From assembly GCF_001613795.1 (NCBI RefSeq), contig NZ_LPVZ01000019.1, positions 1-64,000 on the forward strand: 64,000 nt of DNA, read 5' to 3'. This DNA comes from Thalassospira sp. MCCC 1A01148 (lineage in GTDB: Bacteria; Pseudomonadota; Alphaproteobacteria; Rhodospirillales; Thalassospiraceae). The position numbers and the translations under genes were made by a program. Below, piece by piece: positions 35,913 through 45,179 of the stretch. The notes under the pieces were generated by a model that was not told the origin of the DNA, did no database searches, and saw only the letters and a list, made by a program, of their open reading frames with translations. The first letter of the stretch is position 1, and the number at the start of each line of letters is the position of its first letter.

Positions 35913-36452
35913 ATGTCCAGTTCTATGGATTTCGCGCCTGGCGACCCGGCCCTGATGCTGACCGTACTGCGCAGCGCAGAGGCAAATCTTGATCGCAGCA
36001 TGCTGCTGCGCCGTGTCTTGTCCCTTTTCTGTACCGATGATTACGGCAATCAGGTTGCCATTGAAGACAATCCTGATCTGCACCGCCGTATTGATAATGC
36101 CATTGCCCACCTCAAACTGGCCGGACTGATCCGTATGACGGCTGGCGAAGAATTGTCGATTACCTCGCTTGGAACCGCCATGATGATGGCCTACCCGATG
36201 GGCATTGATGACGGTGTGCTGTGCTCTCTTCCTGCTTTCCGCAACAGCATTTATGAAACCCATGCCCCTGTGGTGCAGGAACGCCATCTGCCGAACTCGG
36301 CCTATGGTTCCGGTTTCTCGGCCGGCATCGAAGCCCACCGCCTGACCGAAAACCCCTATCCGTCCGACTCCCGCGACTTTGAAGACTGGTTGATGGGCTG
36401 GGACGAGGCCCTTGATCAGGCCAAACGCGAAGCGGAAACGCTGGTGAACTGA
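35913..36452 (+). CDS. Winged-helix protein with RMF-like C-terminal domain
   Basis: This 179-residue protein has two parts. Residues ~25-95 look like a winged helix of the Mrr N-terminal type (RRIDNAIAHLKLAGLI, EELSITSLGTAMM). Residues ~130-170 (YGSGFSAGIEAHRL, PYPSDS, WLMGWDEAL) match the pattern of ribosome modulation factor: G-[YF]-x-AGI, PY, then W-x2-GW-x-EA. RMF silences ribosomes by forming 100S dimers. A fusion of the two is not one I know as a characterised protein. GGAGG lies 7 bases before the ATG at 35913. The function is open. Confidence 0.7.
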   Translation: MSSSMDFAPGDPALMLTVLRSAEANLDRSMLLRRVLSLFCTDDYGNQVAIEDNPDLHRRIDNAIAHLKLAGLIRMTAGEELSITSLGTAMMMAYPMGIDDGVLCSLPAFRNSIYETHAPVVQERHLPNSAYGSGFSAGIEAHRLTENPYPSDSRDFEDWLMGWDEALDQAKREAETLVN

Positions 36453-36771
36453 TCCCCGTTCTGCCATTCGGCATGACGGCCAAAGATATGCGACCGGCAC
36501 CTGAAACGTCATCGTGGGGTGCTGTGATTTGAAGACCCGGCTTCGCCGGTATTGCCGTGCCAACCTGCGCAACGGCCAAAGCCTGCCCGTTCGATCCGCG
36601 ACGATGGCAACAAGCCAGTGTCACTGCGCATCAGAACCGGCAGCGGCTTTTTGCCCCCTGTTCCCAAACCTGTGAAATTTCTGCACCACAGATGCCTCGT
36701 CATGCGCTCAGACATCTGTCGCATGTAGACGGGACCGTTTTGAAAGGGATGGCTATTTAACGACCAGGACG
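36453..36771. other. Gene-free convergent intergenic region
   Basis: No supported gene. It contains one small hairpin CCGGC-TTC-GCCGG (36537-36549). It lies between convergent genes, so terminator activity is expected, but no T-tract was found. Confidence 0.4.
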
Positions 36772-37065
36772 TCAGCTGTCCGACGGCTCATCCGCGCCGA
36801 AAATCGGAACCACATTGTCACCCGCGCTCTTGGACGGTGCTTTGTCGCCCTTTGAGGCCTTGCTGGAAGTCTGCGCCTCATCATCTGCAACACCCGTACG
36901 CTTGTGACCATCAAGCTGTTTGTCGGCATTCTTGCGTTCATGATCGCCAAGTGTGCGCTCGCCGCGCGTTCGACCATGCAAGGCACGGTTTTGATCGGCC
37001 TTGCGTGCCTTGTCGTCGCGTTGCTTTCGTTTGCGTACCTGACGCAGATTGACGAGATCGCCCAT
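36772..37065 (-). CDS. DUF4169-family small basic protein
   Basis: The 97-residue product begins MGDLVNLRQVRKRKQRDDKARKADQNRALHGRTRGER, which fits the DUF4169 pattern (VNLRxxRKxxxR, NRxxxGRTKxER, LDGH). It is highly charged and probably disordered, with a Lys/Ser-rich C-terminus. The start at 37065 is preferred to an upstream frame extending to 37119, because it restores the family N-terminus. Function unknown. Confidence 0.75.
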   Translation of the reverse strand: MGDLVNLRQVRKRKQRDDKARKADQNRALHGRTRGERTLGDHERKNADKQLDGHKRTGVADDEAQTSSKASKGDKAPSKSAGDNVVPIFGADEPSDS

Positions 37066-37149
37066 ATCACAACACTTCTGTTTATCTGCCTGCCGGGTGC
37101 TGACAAAGGCGGTCAGCACCCACCCAAATAAAGCCCACCGAAATAAAGA

Positions 37150-37177
37150 ACGGGTGCTTCGATATCCCGAAGCACCC
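37150..37177. terminator. Hairpin downstream of the lipoprotein gene
   Basis: A perfect 11-bp stem CGGGTGCTTCG/CGAAGCACCCG has a 6-base loop, 38 bp past the lipoprotein stop. The T-tract is weak on the minus strand. Confidence 0.6.
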
Positions 37178-37215
37178 GCTAGCCGTTCTTAAAATCCTTT
37201 TATGTCCGACCGGAC

Positions 37216-38337
37216 TTAGCGCACGAAGACGTGCACCTCGTTGGCCGAGACAGATGCGCTTGTGGCATCAGAAGCACGCACGCGTGAACTTGGCATGCCC
37301 ATATCGGTCAGCGACCGAAGAACTGCCTGCGCGTTGCGCTTGGATTTGTTGGCGTTCAGCGCAACCTGCGCCGGGGTACCACGATTCGGTGTTACCGCAA
37401 CAACGTCAAAGCTTGCCTGCGGGCGACGTTCCAGAACGCGGTTAACCGCGTTGTAAAGCGCCTGTTCGTATTTCACGCTGGCCGTATCGAAACGAATGAC
37501 AACAAGCGGACGGTCGCTTGGTGCTGCTGCCATGCGCTGACCGCTTGATGCCGGTGCAGCCTGCGACTGGAAGACACGTTTGGAAAGTGAGTCCCCGAAG
37601 ATCTCACCATTCTTGACGGCCAGTGCCAGCGCATTGAGGTTTGCACGCTCGGTGCTGACATAAGACGTCTGACGCGCAAGGCTTTCGCTGATTTCATTGA
37701 GAAGACGGTCAATCAGCACTGTCGTGCGGTTGGTTTCGTCTTCGAGCAGGGCCAGTTGACGGTGATCTTCGTCAACAGCACCGGAAACCTGATAGGCCGA
37801 ACGAACCGACTCAAGCAGGAAGGTCGACAGCGTGCTGTCGGCAGCAACCTTGTTGGCCAGCGAGTTCAGCGCGGCAATATCGTCGTTCACACGATCAAGC
37901 TCGCCCTGTGCGGTGTTCCACTGCTGCACCAGAACCGGGTTACCCGGCGTGGTGCCGACCTGCAGACGGGCACTGATCGCGGCAACCGTGCCGTGATAGG
38001 CCTGCGAGTGCGCGACGGTCTGTCCTCGCAGCTGCTGCAGTTCGTTGCTGTGCTGGTTCAACGCAGATTTGAGACGGTTCAGCTCTTGCTGCATGTTCTC
38101 GACTTTGGAACCGACAAAGGTTCCGGTCTGAGACACACCCGTCAGCGGCTCTGTGCTTGCAGCGACATCATAATTGGTGATGGCATCGGCGCCAGCCGGC
38201 TGCGAAGCAACGACGTTTTCCTGCGTCGTTTCCTCTTCTCCGGCAAGTGTCGGCCAAAGGGCCTCAGAAGAAAAAGAACATCCCCCCAGCATAAGGGCGG
38301 TGCCGATTACGGCGAGGTAGGTTTTACGAACGGCCAT
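37216..38337 (-). CDS. Lipoprotein with coiled-coil and OmpA-like C-terminal domain
   Basis: This 373-residue protein has a lipobox LGGC (Cys 20) after a signal peptide, then a disordered acidic segment. A long helical/coiled-coil region (~75-260) contains several Gln/Asn/Leu-rich heptads. The C-terminal ~100 residues resemble an OmpA/periplasmic fold (VVIRFDTASVKYEQALYNAVNRVL, NKSKRNAQAVLRSL, EVHVFVR). It is probably anchored in the outer membrane facing the periplasm. No close family is recognised. Confidence 0.75.
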   Translation of the reverse strand: MAVRKTYLAVIGTALMLGGCSFSSEALWPTLAGEEETTQENVVASQPAGADAITNYDVAASTEPLTGVSQTGTFVGSKVENMQQELNRLKSALNQHSNELQQLRGQTVAHSQAYHGTVAAISARLQVGTTPGNPVLVQQWNTAQGELDRVNDDIAALNSLANKVAADSTLSTFLLESVRSAYQVSGAVDEDHRQLALLEDETNRTTVLIDRLLNEISESLARQTSYVSTERANLNALALAVKNGEIFGDSLSKRVFQSQAAPASSGQRMAAAPSDRPLVVIRFDTASVKYEQALYNAVNRVLERRPQASFDVVAVTPNRGTPAQVALNANKSKRNAQAVLRSLTDMGMPSSRVRASDATSASVSANEVHVFVR

Positions 38338-38674
38338 TTCGATCTATTACCTAAGTAGAAATATGCGAATCTCCCTGGGCCTGCTTTTTTATCTAGGTGA
38401 AACAAGCCCCTGCTCCCCCGGGATTGAATGCATCTTAGTCTACGACCACTTATGGAACAAGACGCATTTGCCCCTTTTTTGCCGAGTCTTGTCCTTATTC
38501 ACTGCAAACTGGACAAAGCCGGGCAAAACAGGGCCGTAGCAGTCAGGCAAACCGCGCCTTACGAAAAAATGGCAAAAATTCAAATTTACCACTTGCAATG
38601 ATACCCTCGTTTGCATAAGTTCCGCTCCGCCGACGGGGAGCAGCACTAAGCGAACCGCCGGAAAATAAGGCAAA
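38338..38674. other. Gene-free region between lipoprotein and tRNA-Arg pair
   Basis: It holds the divergent promoters of the lipoprotein (minus) and the tRNA-Arg genes (plus). A possible tRNA promoter is TTGCAA, a 17-bp spacer, then TAAGTT, ending near 38620. A TTGTCC/GGACAA inverted repeat lies near 38490. No coding frame looks real. Confidence 0.4.
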
Positions 38675-38751
38675 GCGCCCGTAGCTCAGCTGGATAGAGC
38701 ATTTGACTACGAATCAAAAGGCCGGGAGTTCGAATCTTCCCGGGCGCGCCA
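38675..38751 (+). tRNA. tRNA-Arg(ACG), copy 1
   Basis: A 77-nt cloverleaf with encoded CCA: acceptor GCGCCCG/CGGGCGC, D-loop with AGCTGGATAGAGC, anticodon stem TTTGA/TCAAA, loop CTACGAA (anticodon ACG), T-loop TTCGAAT. It is followed by a terminator. Confidence 0.97.
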
Positions 38752-38754
38752 TTG

Positions 38755-38784
38755 AAAGGCTCGACGTTAGCGCGTCGAGCCTTT
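38755..38784 (+). terminator. Terminator of tRNA-Arg copy 1
   Basis: 12-bp stem AAAGGCTCGACG/CGTCGAGCCTTT with a 6-base loop, 4 bp after the tRNA; TTTTAT follows a few bases later. Confidence 0.85.
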
Positions 38785-38805
38785 GCCTTTTATACAAGCT
38801 AAAAA

Positions 38806-38882
38806 GCGCCCGTAGCTCAGCTGGATAGAGCATCTGACTACGAATCAGAAGGCCGGAGGTTCGAATCCTTCCGGGCGCGCCA
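38806..38882 (+). tRNA. tRNA-Arg(ACG), copy 2
   Basis: Same 77-nt structure and anticodon as copy 1, exactly 131 bp downstream. The anticodon stem carries a C-G pair where copy 1 has T-A, and the T-stem carries its G-U wobble one position over; both copies fold well. Confidence 0.97.
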
Positions 38883-38884
38883 GT

Positions 38885-38916
38885 CAAAGGCCCGACGTCG
38901 ACGCGTCGGGCCTTTG
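38885..38916. terminator. Terminator of tRNA-Arg copy 2
   Basis: 13-bp stem CAAAGGCCCGACG/CGTCGGGCCTTTG with a 6-base loop, then TTTC. It is a diverged duplicate of the copy 1 terminator, and may also end the minus-strand chemoreceptor gene. Confidence 0.85.
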
Positions 38917-38940
38917 TTTCATCTGGGGCAATCTGGCGTC

Positions 38941-41025
38941 TTATCCCTTGCGCACAGCATTCAGGAACGTCGAAACCGACTGTTCAAGCGATCCGCTGTC
39001 AGATTGCAGATTGGTTGCCGAACCGCGCACATCTTGCGAAACGCCTCCGACTTCCTCAATCGACTGCGCCACATCTCCGATGCTGCTTGCAAAGGTCTGA
39101 ACACCCTCGGATGCCTTGCCTGCACTATTGGCAATTTCGCGTGTTGCAGCGCTTTGCTCCTCGACCGCCGAGGCAATCGTCGTTGAAATCCCCTCGACAC
39201 GTCCGACAACTTCATCAATGCGCGTGATCGTTTCCACCGCACCCGTCACAGAGCTCTGAATGACGCTGATCTGATCGGAAATTTCATCCGTGGCCTTGGA
39301 AGTCTGGTTTGCAAGGCTTTTGACTTCGTTTGCAACAACCGCAAAGCCCTTGCCCGCGTCACCGGCGCGTGCGGCCTCAATGGTCGCATTCAGCGCCAGA
39401 AGATTGGTTTGCTCGGCAATATCCTGAATGATGGTGACAACCTCGCCAATCTGGCGGGCCTTGCCGTCAAGATCACTGATATTGGCCGTCGCTGTTCCGG
39501 CTTCTTGCGCAGCCTCACGGGCAACATCGGCCGCCATCGAGACCTGCTGACCGATTTCCTCGATCGAGGCCAGCAACTCTTCGGCAGCGGATGCCACAAC
39601 CTGAACATTCTCGCTGGCCTGATCTGCACCGCCGGTGGCTTCTGCCATCCGGGAACGTGCAGTTTCGACAAGTTGCCCCATGCGTTCGGTAATCTCGCCA
39701 AGCGCAGCAGCGGCCGAACTGACGGATGCCACCGCCTGACCGGAACTGGCTTCAAAATCGTCGGCAACCTTGATCATGGCCTGCTTGCGATTTTGCTCGG
39801 CACGTTGTTCGGCTTCTTCCGCCTCGTCTTCAAGTTCCTTTGCCCGGATGGCCTTGTCGCGGAAGTTTTCAAGGGCGGCGGCCATCTTGCCCATTTCATT
39901 GCCCTGCCCGACATGGGGGATTTCCGCCTTAAGGTCACCATCGGCCATCTTGCCCATCACGGCTGCCAAATTCAGGATCGGCCGCGCCTGAAGCTTGCCG
40001 ACCATAAGCGCAGCCGCAATCGCGGCAACCAGAACGATCAAACCGATGATGATGGCTTCGAGGGCAGCACTGTTCGCACTGGCCAGAACCGCATCACTTG
40101 GTACTGCCCCGATAATCGTCCACACCTGCGGGGCACGGCCAAATTGCACGGGCAATGCAACGACATAGTTTTCCACCCCGTCAAGTTCGGCCGTCACGAA
40201 ACCTTCCGTGCGGGCTTGTTCAAGCAGTTCAGCCGTGACGCCGGTGTCTTCCAGACTTGCGGCAAGCAAAGCCGGATCCGGATGGGCAACGACGGACCCG
40301 GTATCGGTCACAAGCCACACCCTGCCAACGCCAAACGGCTTTTCCTCTGCCACGCGACTTTGAAGTGCGCCAAGTTCAAGATCGACACCTGAAACCGCAA
40401 TCACCTTGCCATCCACAATGACCGGCGCTGTCGCAGAGGTCATGACGACCTCGCTGTCGTCAGCCAGCGTCTCGACATAGGGTTCAAGCACGGCTGGCAG
40501 CTTGGTGGTTTCAGACACCATATAAAAGTCTTCGCCGAAATCGCCGGTTGCGTCGTAGTCAGCATCCGTGTCCATGACGATATCGCTGCCATCACGCACC
40601 CAATAGGGTGTGTAAATCCCTGCGGCATCACCGCCTGATTTTCCGATCCAGTCGGCATCAGAACCGCCCAGAACGTTCGGGCGCGCCAGCGTCCAGGTAC
40701 CAAACCAGCTTTCGTGATCAACAAGGGATTCCCGCAAGGCCTGGCTAAGCACTTCGCGCCCGTCACTGCTGCCAGATGTTTTGCCATTGCGTGCAACCGC
40801 GGCTGCCATATCGGAGAAACCGGAACTCGCGGTAAGGGCCGTTTCAACAACCTCGGACATATCATTGGCAGCGGTTCGGATTTCGCTGCGCATCTGGGAA
40901 ATACCGCCACTGCGGGCCGCATCAAATGCGCGGCTCGACGATTGGGCGATCACAATCACCAGTGCCAGCGCAACAACGACCGCCGAAAACAGCGCAATTT
41001 TTGCACCAAGTGCAAGATTGTTCAT
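38941..41025 (-). CDS. Methyl-accepting chemotaxis protein with dCache-like sensor
   Basis: This 694-residue transducer has TM1 (8-28), a large periplasmic sensor region (~30-315) with dCache-like features ([53 protein letters not shown]), TM2 (~325-345), a HAMP domain (~345-400) and a cytoplasmic signalling domain. The conserved hairpin tip reads [35 protein letters not shown]. It should control flagellar rotation through CheA/CheW. The ligand cannot be read; similar dCache receptors often bind amino acids or organic acids. Confidence 0.94.
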   Translation of the reverse strand: MNNLALGAKIALFSAVVVALALVIVIAQSSSRAFDAARSGGISQMRSEIRTAANDMSEVVETALTASSGFSDMAAAVARNGKTSGSSDGREVLSQALRESLVDHESWFGTWTLARPNVLGGSDADWIGKSGGDAAGIYTPYWVRDGSDIVMDTDADYDATGDFGEDFYMVSETTKLPAVLEPYVETLADDSEVVMTSATAPVIVDGKVIAVSGVDLELGALQSRVAEEKPFGVGRVWLVTDTGSVVAHPDPALLAASLEDTGVTAELLEQARTEGFVTAELDGVENYVVALPVQFGRAPQVWTIIGAVPSDAVLASANSAALEAIIIGLIVLVAAIAAALMVGKLQARPILNLAAVMGKMADGDLKAEIPHVGQGNEMGKMAAALENFRDKAIRAKELEDEAEEAEQRAEQNRKQAMIKVADDFEASSGQAVASVSSAAAALGEITERMGQLVETARSRMAEATGGADQASENVQVVASAAEELLASIEEIGQQVSMAADVAREAAQEAGTATANISDLDGKARQIGEVVTIIQDIAEQTNLLALNATIEAARAGDAGKGFAVVANEVKSLANQTSKATDEISDQISVIQSSVTGAVETITRIDEVVGRVEGISTTIASAVEEQSAATREIANSAGKASEGVQTFASSIGDVAQSIEEVGGVSQDVRGSATNLQSDSGSLEQSVSTFLNAVRKG

Positions 41026-41233
41026 CAGTCCCCCTTCTCATCTGCACCAGAACAGCACGTTCCAACGGCAGACAAACCAACGGATTAACCTGGAAGAATT
41101 GCCGCCGCAGAAGACAAGCGGTCTGTTACCCGAAGTTAGAGTGCCTGAATATTTGAACTATTTCAAATGTTTGGAGCTGTTTTCGTTCCTGATGGACGAA
41201 CAGCACAACGCAAATAGTCGTGGTTTGGAAACG

Positions 41234-41265
41234 AAAAAAGCCCGGCGCTTGTATGCACCGGGCTT
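41234..41265 (-). terminator. Terminator of the fasciclin gene
   Basis: AAGCCCGG/CCGGGCTT arms (8 bp) flank a 12-base loop and are followed on the minus strand by TTTTTT, 24 bp beyond the fasciclin stop. Confidence 0.87.
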
Positions 41266-41288
41266 CGCTGGTCGAAATTCCGAATTCA

Positions 41289-41777
41289 TTACATGCCAGG
41301 CATGATCACCGTATCAATCACGTGAATAACACCGTTGTCGGTTTCGATGTCAGCAGTCACCACGCTGGCTTCATCGACCATGACACCATTCGTGGCATCC
41401 ACATCGATGCTATCGCCCTGAACGCTTGCGACCATCATTTCCTTGCCGGCAATATCACCCGACATGACTTTGCCCGGAACAACGTGATAGGTCAGGATAG
41501 ATACGAGCTGATCCTTGTTTTCCGGTTTCAGCAGGTCTTCGACAGTTCCGGCAGGCAGTTTTGCAAACGCCTCGTCGGTCGGGGCAAATACGGTAAACGG
41601 ACCGTCACCCTTCAAGGTGTCAACAAGCCCTGCTGCCTTTACAGCAGTGACAAGCGTGTTGAATGAACCTGCGGCAACGGCGGTATCAACGATGTCAGCT
41701 GCCTTGGCAGACATCGCACCAAAGGTAAGGCTGGCAGCGGTAGCAACGGCAATAAGAGATGTTTTGATCGCAGACAT
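41289..41777 (-). CDS. Secreted fasciclin (FAS1) domain protein
   Basis: This 162-residue protein has a signal peptide (cleavage near SAKA-ADI) and one FAS1 domain. H1 reads [15 protein letters not shown], the central YH motif is in [10 protein letters not shown], and H2 reads [13 protein letters not shown]. Bacterial FAS1 proteins act in adhesion or cell-surface interaction. It has its own terminator. Confidence 0.93.
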   Translation of the reverse strand: MSAIKTSLIAVATAASLTFGAMSAKAADIVDTAVAAGSFNTLVTAVKAAGLVDTLKGDGPFTVFAPTDEAFAKLPAGTVEDLLKPENKDQLVSILTYHVVPGKVMSGDIAGKEMMVASVQGDSIDVDATNGVMVDEASVVTADIETDNGVIHVIDTVIMPGM

Positions 41778-41851
41778 GGTCCTGTTCTCCTGTTAACCAA
41801 CGTTTGTTTCCAACGTCGAATTTTTGCTGTCACAGGAAGGCATACGCCCCA

Positions 41852-41887
41852 TCATCACACACCAGTTCAATCATATGATTGTGATGA
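41852..41887. promoter_or_regulatory. Nested palindrome upstream of the fasciclin gene
   Basis: An outer inverted repeat TCATCAC (41852-41858) and GTGATGA (41881-41887) partly overlaps a perfect 14-bp palindrome CAATCATATGATTG (41868-41881). It lies 75-110 bp upstream of the fasciclin start in a divergent gap, so an operator is plausible. Confidence 0.4.
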
Positions 41888-42046
41888 CACACACCCCATC
41901 CAATCACCTTTGGGCAACGTACTGACCCTTTCGTGCGCGCCCAACACACGACAAAATCACTGTACCTTGCATCGCCCGGTGCTATGGTCACGTGATAACA
42001 AGGGCACTGCCCCAACGGGAGAACCTCCTAGAACGGAGCGCACCAC

Positions 42047-42568
42047 ATGAACGCCAACACCCGGATCACCATTTCCTGCAACGACCGCGTCGGTTTGATT
42101 TCAGATATCACCGGACGGCTGTTTGATATTGGGACCAATCTTGGCCCAACGTCCTTCTCTCTTGAAGGCAACCGGGCGCACTTCGAAACCAGTTGTGAAC
42201 TCCCCGAAGACTGCCCGATTGCTGAATGCGAAACGGGCCTTCGGGAACTGGCACTGGAAAATGCCGATATCACGGTCGAAGCCATCGCCGCTGCACCGGA
42301 ACTGACGACAGCACCGGGCGCAACCCATCTGATTGAATGTTCGGGGATTGATCAGCCAGGCCTGATTGCGCGCCTGTCAGAAATCTTTATCGAATATAAC
42401 GCCAACATCGTGCGTCTGGCCGCATCGGCAACCGATGAAAAAGATGCCCGGATCTACACCCTGCGCTTTGCGGTTGCCATTCCGCCTGAACGGTCGGCCA
42501 ACTGCCTGGCAACGCTTGCCAATACAGCGGGATCCATGCGCCTCGTCTTCAAGTTTGACGAGCTCTGA
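42047..42568 (+). CDS. GcvR-like double ACT-domain protein
   Basis: The 173-residue protein consists of two ACT domains: ITISCNDRVGLISDITGRLFDIG (first) and IECSGIDQPGLIARLSEIFIEYNANIV (second). This is the layout of glycine cleavage system regulator GcvR and related amino-acid sensors. It probably binds an amino acid and a protein partner. No gcv genes are adjacent, so a specific role is not supported. It is convergent with the diguanylate cyclase downstream, with six bases between the stops. Confidence 0.85.
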   Translation: MNANTRITISCNDRVGLISDITGRLFDIGTNLGPTSFSLEGNRAHFETSCELPEDCPIAECETGLRELALENADITVEAIAAAPELTTAPGATHLIECSGIDQPGLIARLSEIFIEYNANIVRLAASATDEKDARIYTLRFAVAIPPERSANCLATLANTAGSMRLVFKFDEL

Positions 42569-42574
42569 GACCCG

Positions 42575-43735
42575 CTAGATCACCACACGGTTTCGACCCG
42601 ACTGTTTCGCCCGATAAAGTTTCTGGTCGGCACTTTTCAGCACCGCCCACGGGTCGGTGGTGTCTTCGTCGCGTTCGCACACACCGACCGAAATGGTGAC
42701 GGATACAGGTTTGGATTTCTCGGGCGGGGTGATCTTGTTATCCGCGATGCGTTGGCGCAGGGCATCAAGCGGCTCCTGGGCCCGTTCTGCGGTCCGCCCG
42801 GCAAACAGGACCGCAAATTCTTCGCCGCCATAACGGTATGCCTTGCCGCCCCCGCCGACACGCGCAAGCTCACGCGCGACCTTTTTTAAAACGATATCGC
42901 CAACATCATGACCATAGGTGTCGTTGAACTTCTTGAAGTGATCAACATCAAGCATCGCGATCGCATACTGATTGCCAAGTTCCGCCATCGCATGTCCCAG
43001 CGCGCGCCGCCCCGGCAACCCGGTCAGATCATCCACGAACGCCATCCGCCAGGCTTCCTGCGCCAGTCCTGCCAGAACCACACCGGTCGCAGCAAGATAT
43101 CCATATTGAATGACACCGGCCCCCATCACGGTTGCCGCATCAATCGCGATGATCGCCGCTGCAAAGCTGGTTTCAAGCGGCTTGTGCCGGATCAAAAGCA
43201 GGACCACCGCAATAGCTGAAATGATCATCGCCGGATGGGGCATCGTCCCAAGCACACCTGTGCTGGCAAAGAACCGTGTCTCAAGAACGCGATAAAGGGC
43301 GGAACCAACATCGGGCTGCCCGGCCAGCATCAGCATGACAAAGATCTGCAATCCCAGAATCAGCATTCGGGCAATACCACGCGGGTTCAAAACACCCCGT
43401 TCTGCGGTAAAGCCCAGAAATAGAAGGTTCAACGGAACCAGATAAAGTGTCGCGATCTGAAGAAACGCCAGCCCCTCGGCCGAAATGCCCGCCCCGTTGC
43501 CAACCAGAAGCCAATAGCAAATCAGCAACAAAGCCATGACAAAAACCGCACGCCCGCGGTTAAACCACCACCCGATCACCCCGCCCAGCAATGCCAGCAA
43601 GAACGGGCCATATCGCACCAGACCAGCAAGTTCCGCAGGCACCAGCGTCGGTGAAACGGCCAGCACCAGACACGCCCCCAGAATAAGCGCGGGTGCCAGA
43701 CCGGCAGAAACAACGATGGAATAAACGCGACGCAT
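42575..43735 (-). CDS. Membrane-bound diguanylate cyclase
   Basis: This 386-residue protein has an N-terminal block of about eight membrane segments (1-215), then a GGDEF domain. The catalytic site YRYGGEEF is intact and DVDHFKKFNDTYGHDVGD is typical. The upstream inhibitory I-site is absent (GGGG at the RxxD position), so product inhibition through that site is not expected. The membrane part resembles MASE-type sensors, but the signal is unknown. Confidence 0.92.
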   Translation of the reverse strand: MRRVYSIVVSAGLAPALILGACLVLAVSPTLVPAELAGLVRYGPFLLALLGGVIGWWFNRGRAVFVMALLLICYWLLVGNGAGISAEGLAFLQIATLYLVPLNLLFLGFTAERGVLNPRGIARMLILGLQIFVMLMLAGQPDVGSALYRVLETRFFASTGVLGTMPHPAMIISAIAVVLLLIRHKPLETSFAAAIIAIDAATVMGAGVIQYGYLAATGVVLAGLAQEAWRMAFVDDLTGLPGRRALGHAMAELGNQYAIAMLDVDHFKKFNDTYGHDVGDIVLKKVARELARVGGGGKAYRYGGEEFAVLFAGRTAERAQEPLDALRQRIADNKITPPEKSKPVSVTISVGVCERDEDTTDPWAVLKSADQKLYRAKQSGRNRVVI

Positions 43736-44135
43736 GGGCCGTTTGATACTACCTGCTGATAGGGTCTCCGGGACGCATACCGGGCCGCAAACCCGATAAC
43801 GTCGGTAATCTAACGACAGTCGTGTTAAGGGGCTATTGCTTTATCCGGCTTATCTCGAGTTTTTCTTAACTAGAGCCTGCTCTGGGTCCTCTGCGCCGAA
43901 AGCACTAGAAGGATAAGCGTATTTGGGCTTGCCAGCATTCGCATCCGCACCATAGATTACCCACAGGATTACTGCGACGCACAATGATCGCAGGCCACAT
44001 AACTGTCACGGCGGCCACGGTACGATCCCGAAAACGGGACGCAAGAATACGCCACATGCCTCGCGCGATGATCGATTGATGATCCATCGCCTGCGACGCA
44101 CTGATTGAAATGACAGGTTCTGGAGAAACGTTACC
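43736..44135. other. 400-bp gene-free divergent region
   Basis: This lies between the diguanylate cyclase and malyl-CoA lyase starts. It holds an AT-rich patch near 43830-43870 and a hairpin TCCCG-AAAA-CGGGA at 44026-44039. No supported ORF or recognisable RNA was found. Confidence 0.5.
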
Positions 44136-45122
44136 ATGAGCTTCACCACACCGCCCCCGGCCCCGGCACGTCTGAACCGGTCCGAACTTGCCGTTCCCGG
44201 CAGTCGCATCGAACTGTTTGAAAAGGCCGCGAAATCCAAGGCCGATGCCATTTTCCTTGATCTGGAAGACGCCGTCGCGCCCAGTGACAAGGAACAGGCG
44301 CGCAAAAACATCATCGAGGCCATCAACGATATCGACTGGGGCGACAAGGTCCTGTCGGTTCGCATCAACGGTCTTGATACCCATTACATGTACCGTGACG
44401 TCGTCGATGTTCTCGAACAGGCCGGTGACCGGCTTGACCTGATCATGATCCCCAAGGTCGGAACCGCTGCCGACGTTTATGCGCTTGATATGATGGCAAC
44501 CCAGATCGAAACGGCCAAGGGCCGCAAAAAGCGCATCGGGTTCGAGCTGATCATTGAAACCGCCCTTGGCATGCAAAACATCCATGAAATTGCCGCAGGC
44601 TCCCCGCGCAATGAAAGCCTGCATTTCGGCGTGGCCGACTACGCCGCCTCGACCAAGGCCATGACAACCGGCATTGGCGGCCCGAACCCGCATTATGGTG
44701 TCCTGACCGACAAGGATGGCGACAATCCGCGCGATTATCACTGGGGCGACATGTGGCACTATGCCATTGCGCGCATGGTGGTTGCGGCGCGCGCCAATGG
44801 CCTGCGTCCGATTGATGGTCCGTTTGGTGATTTTTCCGATCCGGATGGCTATCGCGCACAAGCCGCCCGCGCCATGGTACTGGGCTGCGAGGGCAAATGG
44901 GCCATTCACCCAAGCCAGATCGCCCTGTCGAACGAGGTTTACTCGCCTTCCGAAGAAGAAGTCACCAAAGCCAAGCGCATCCTTGAAGCAATGGAAAAGG
45001 CCCAGGCCGAAGGAGCCGGTGCCGTCGCCCTTGATGGTCGTCTGATTGATATCGCATCGATCAAACAGGCCGAAGTCATGGTCCGTCAGGCCGAAGCCAT
45101 CGCCGCACGCGACGCGGGCTAG
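44136..45122 (+). CDS. mcl1: L-malyl-CoA / beta-methylmalyl-CoA lyase
   Basis: This 328-residue enzyme of the citrate-lyase-beta superfamily cleaves L-malyl-CoA to acetyl-CoA and glyoxylate, and beta-methylmalyl-CoA to propionyl-CoA and glyoxylate. Motifs include RSELAVPGS, DAIFLDLEDAVAP, RINGLDT, FELIIETALGMQN and the C-terminal GKWAIHPSQI. Length fits Mcl1 of Rhodobacter-type bacteria. It suggests the ethylmalonyl-CoA pathway or related glyoxylate metabolism, but no other pathway gene is in the window. TGGAGA precedes the ATG. Confidence 0.92.
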   Translation: MSFTTPPPAPARLNRSELAVPGSRIELFEKAAKSKADAIFLDLEDAVAPSDKEQARKNIIEAINDIDWGDKVLSVRINGLDTHYMYRDVVDVLEQAGDRLDLIMIPKVGTAADVYALDMMATQIETAKGRKKRIGFELIIETALGMQNIHEIAAGSPRNESLHFGVADYAASTKAMTTGIGGPNPHYGVLTDKDGDNPRDYHWGDMWHYAIARMVVAARANGLRPIDGPFGDFSDPDGYRAQAARAMVLGCEGKWAIHPSQIALSNEVYSPSEEEVTKAKRILEAMEKAQAEGAGAVALDGRLIDIASIKQAEVMVRQAEAIAARDAG

Positions 45123-45146
45123 GCATAGAACGCCAACAAAATTAAG

Positions 45147-45179
45147 AAGGGCCGGAGATGAACTCTCCGGCCCTTTTTT
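45147..45179 (+). terminator. Terminator of mcl1
   Basis: 12-bp stem AAGGGCCGGAGA/TCTCCGGCCCTT with a 5-base loop is followed by TTTT. It reaches the stop codon of the convergent oxidoreductase gene. Confidence 0.92.

Noticed and set aside
36509-36724. 71-residue minus-strand frame in the convergent gap
   Set aside because: Composition is random-looking with many Arg/Gly, no start signal, and no match to a family I know.
43905-44909. 334-residue minus-strand frame over malyl-CoA lyase
   Set aside because: It is antisense to mcl1, whose motifs are unmistakable; the rest has no family features.
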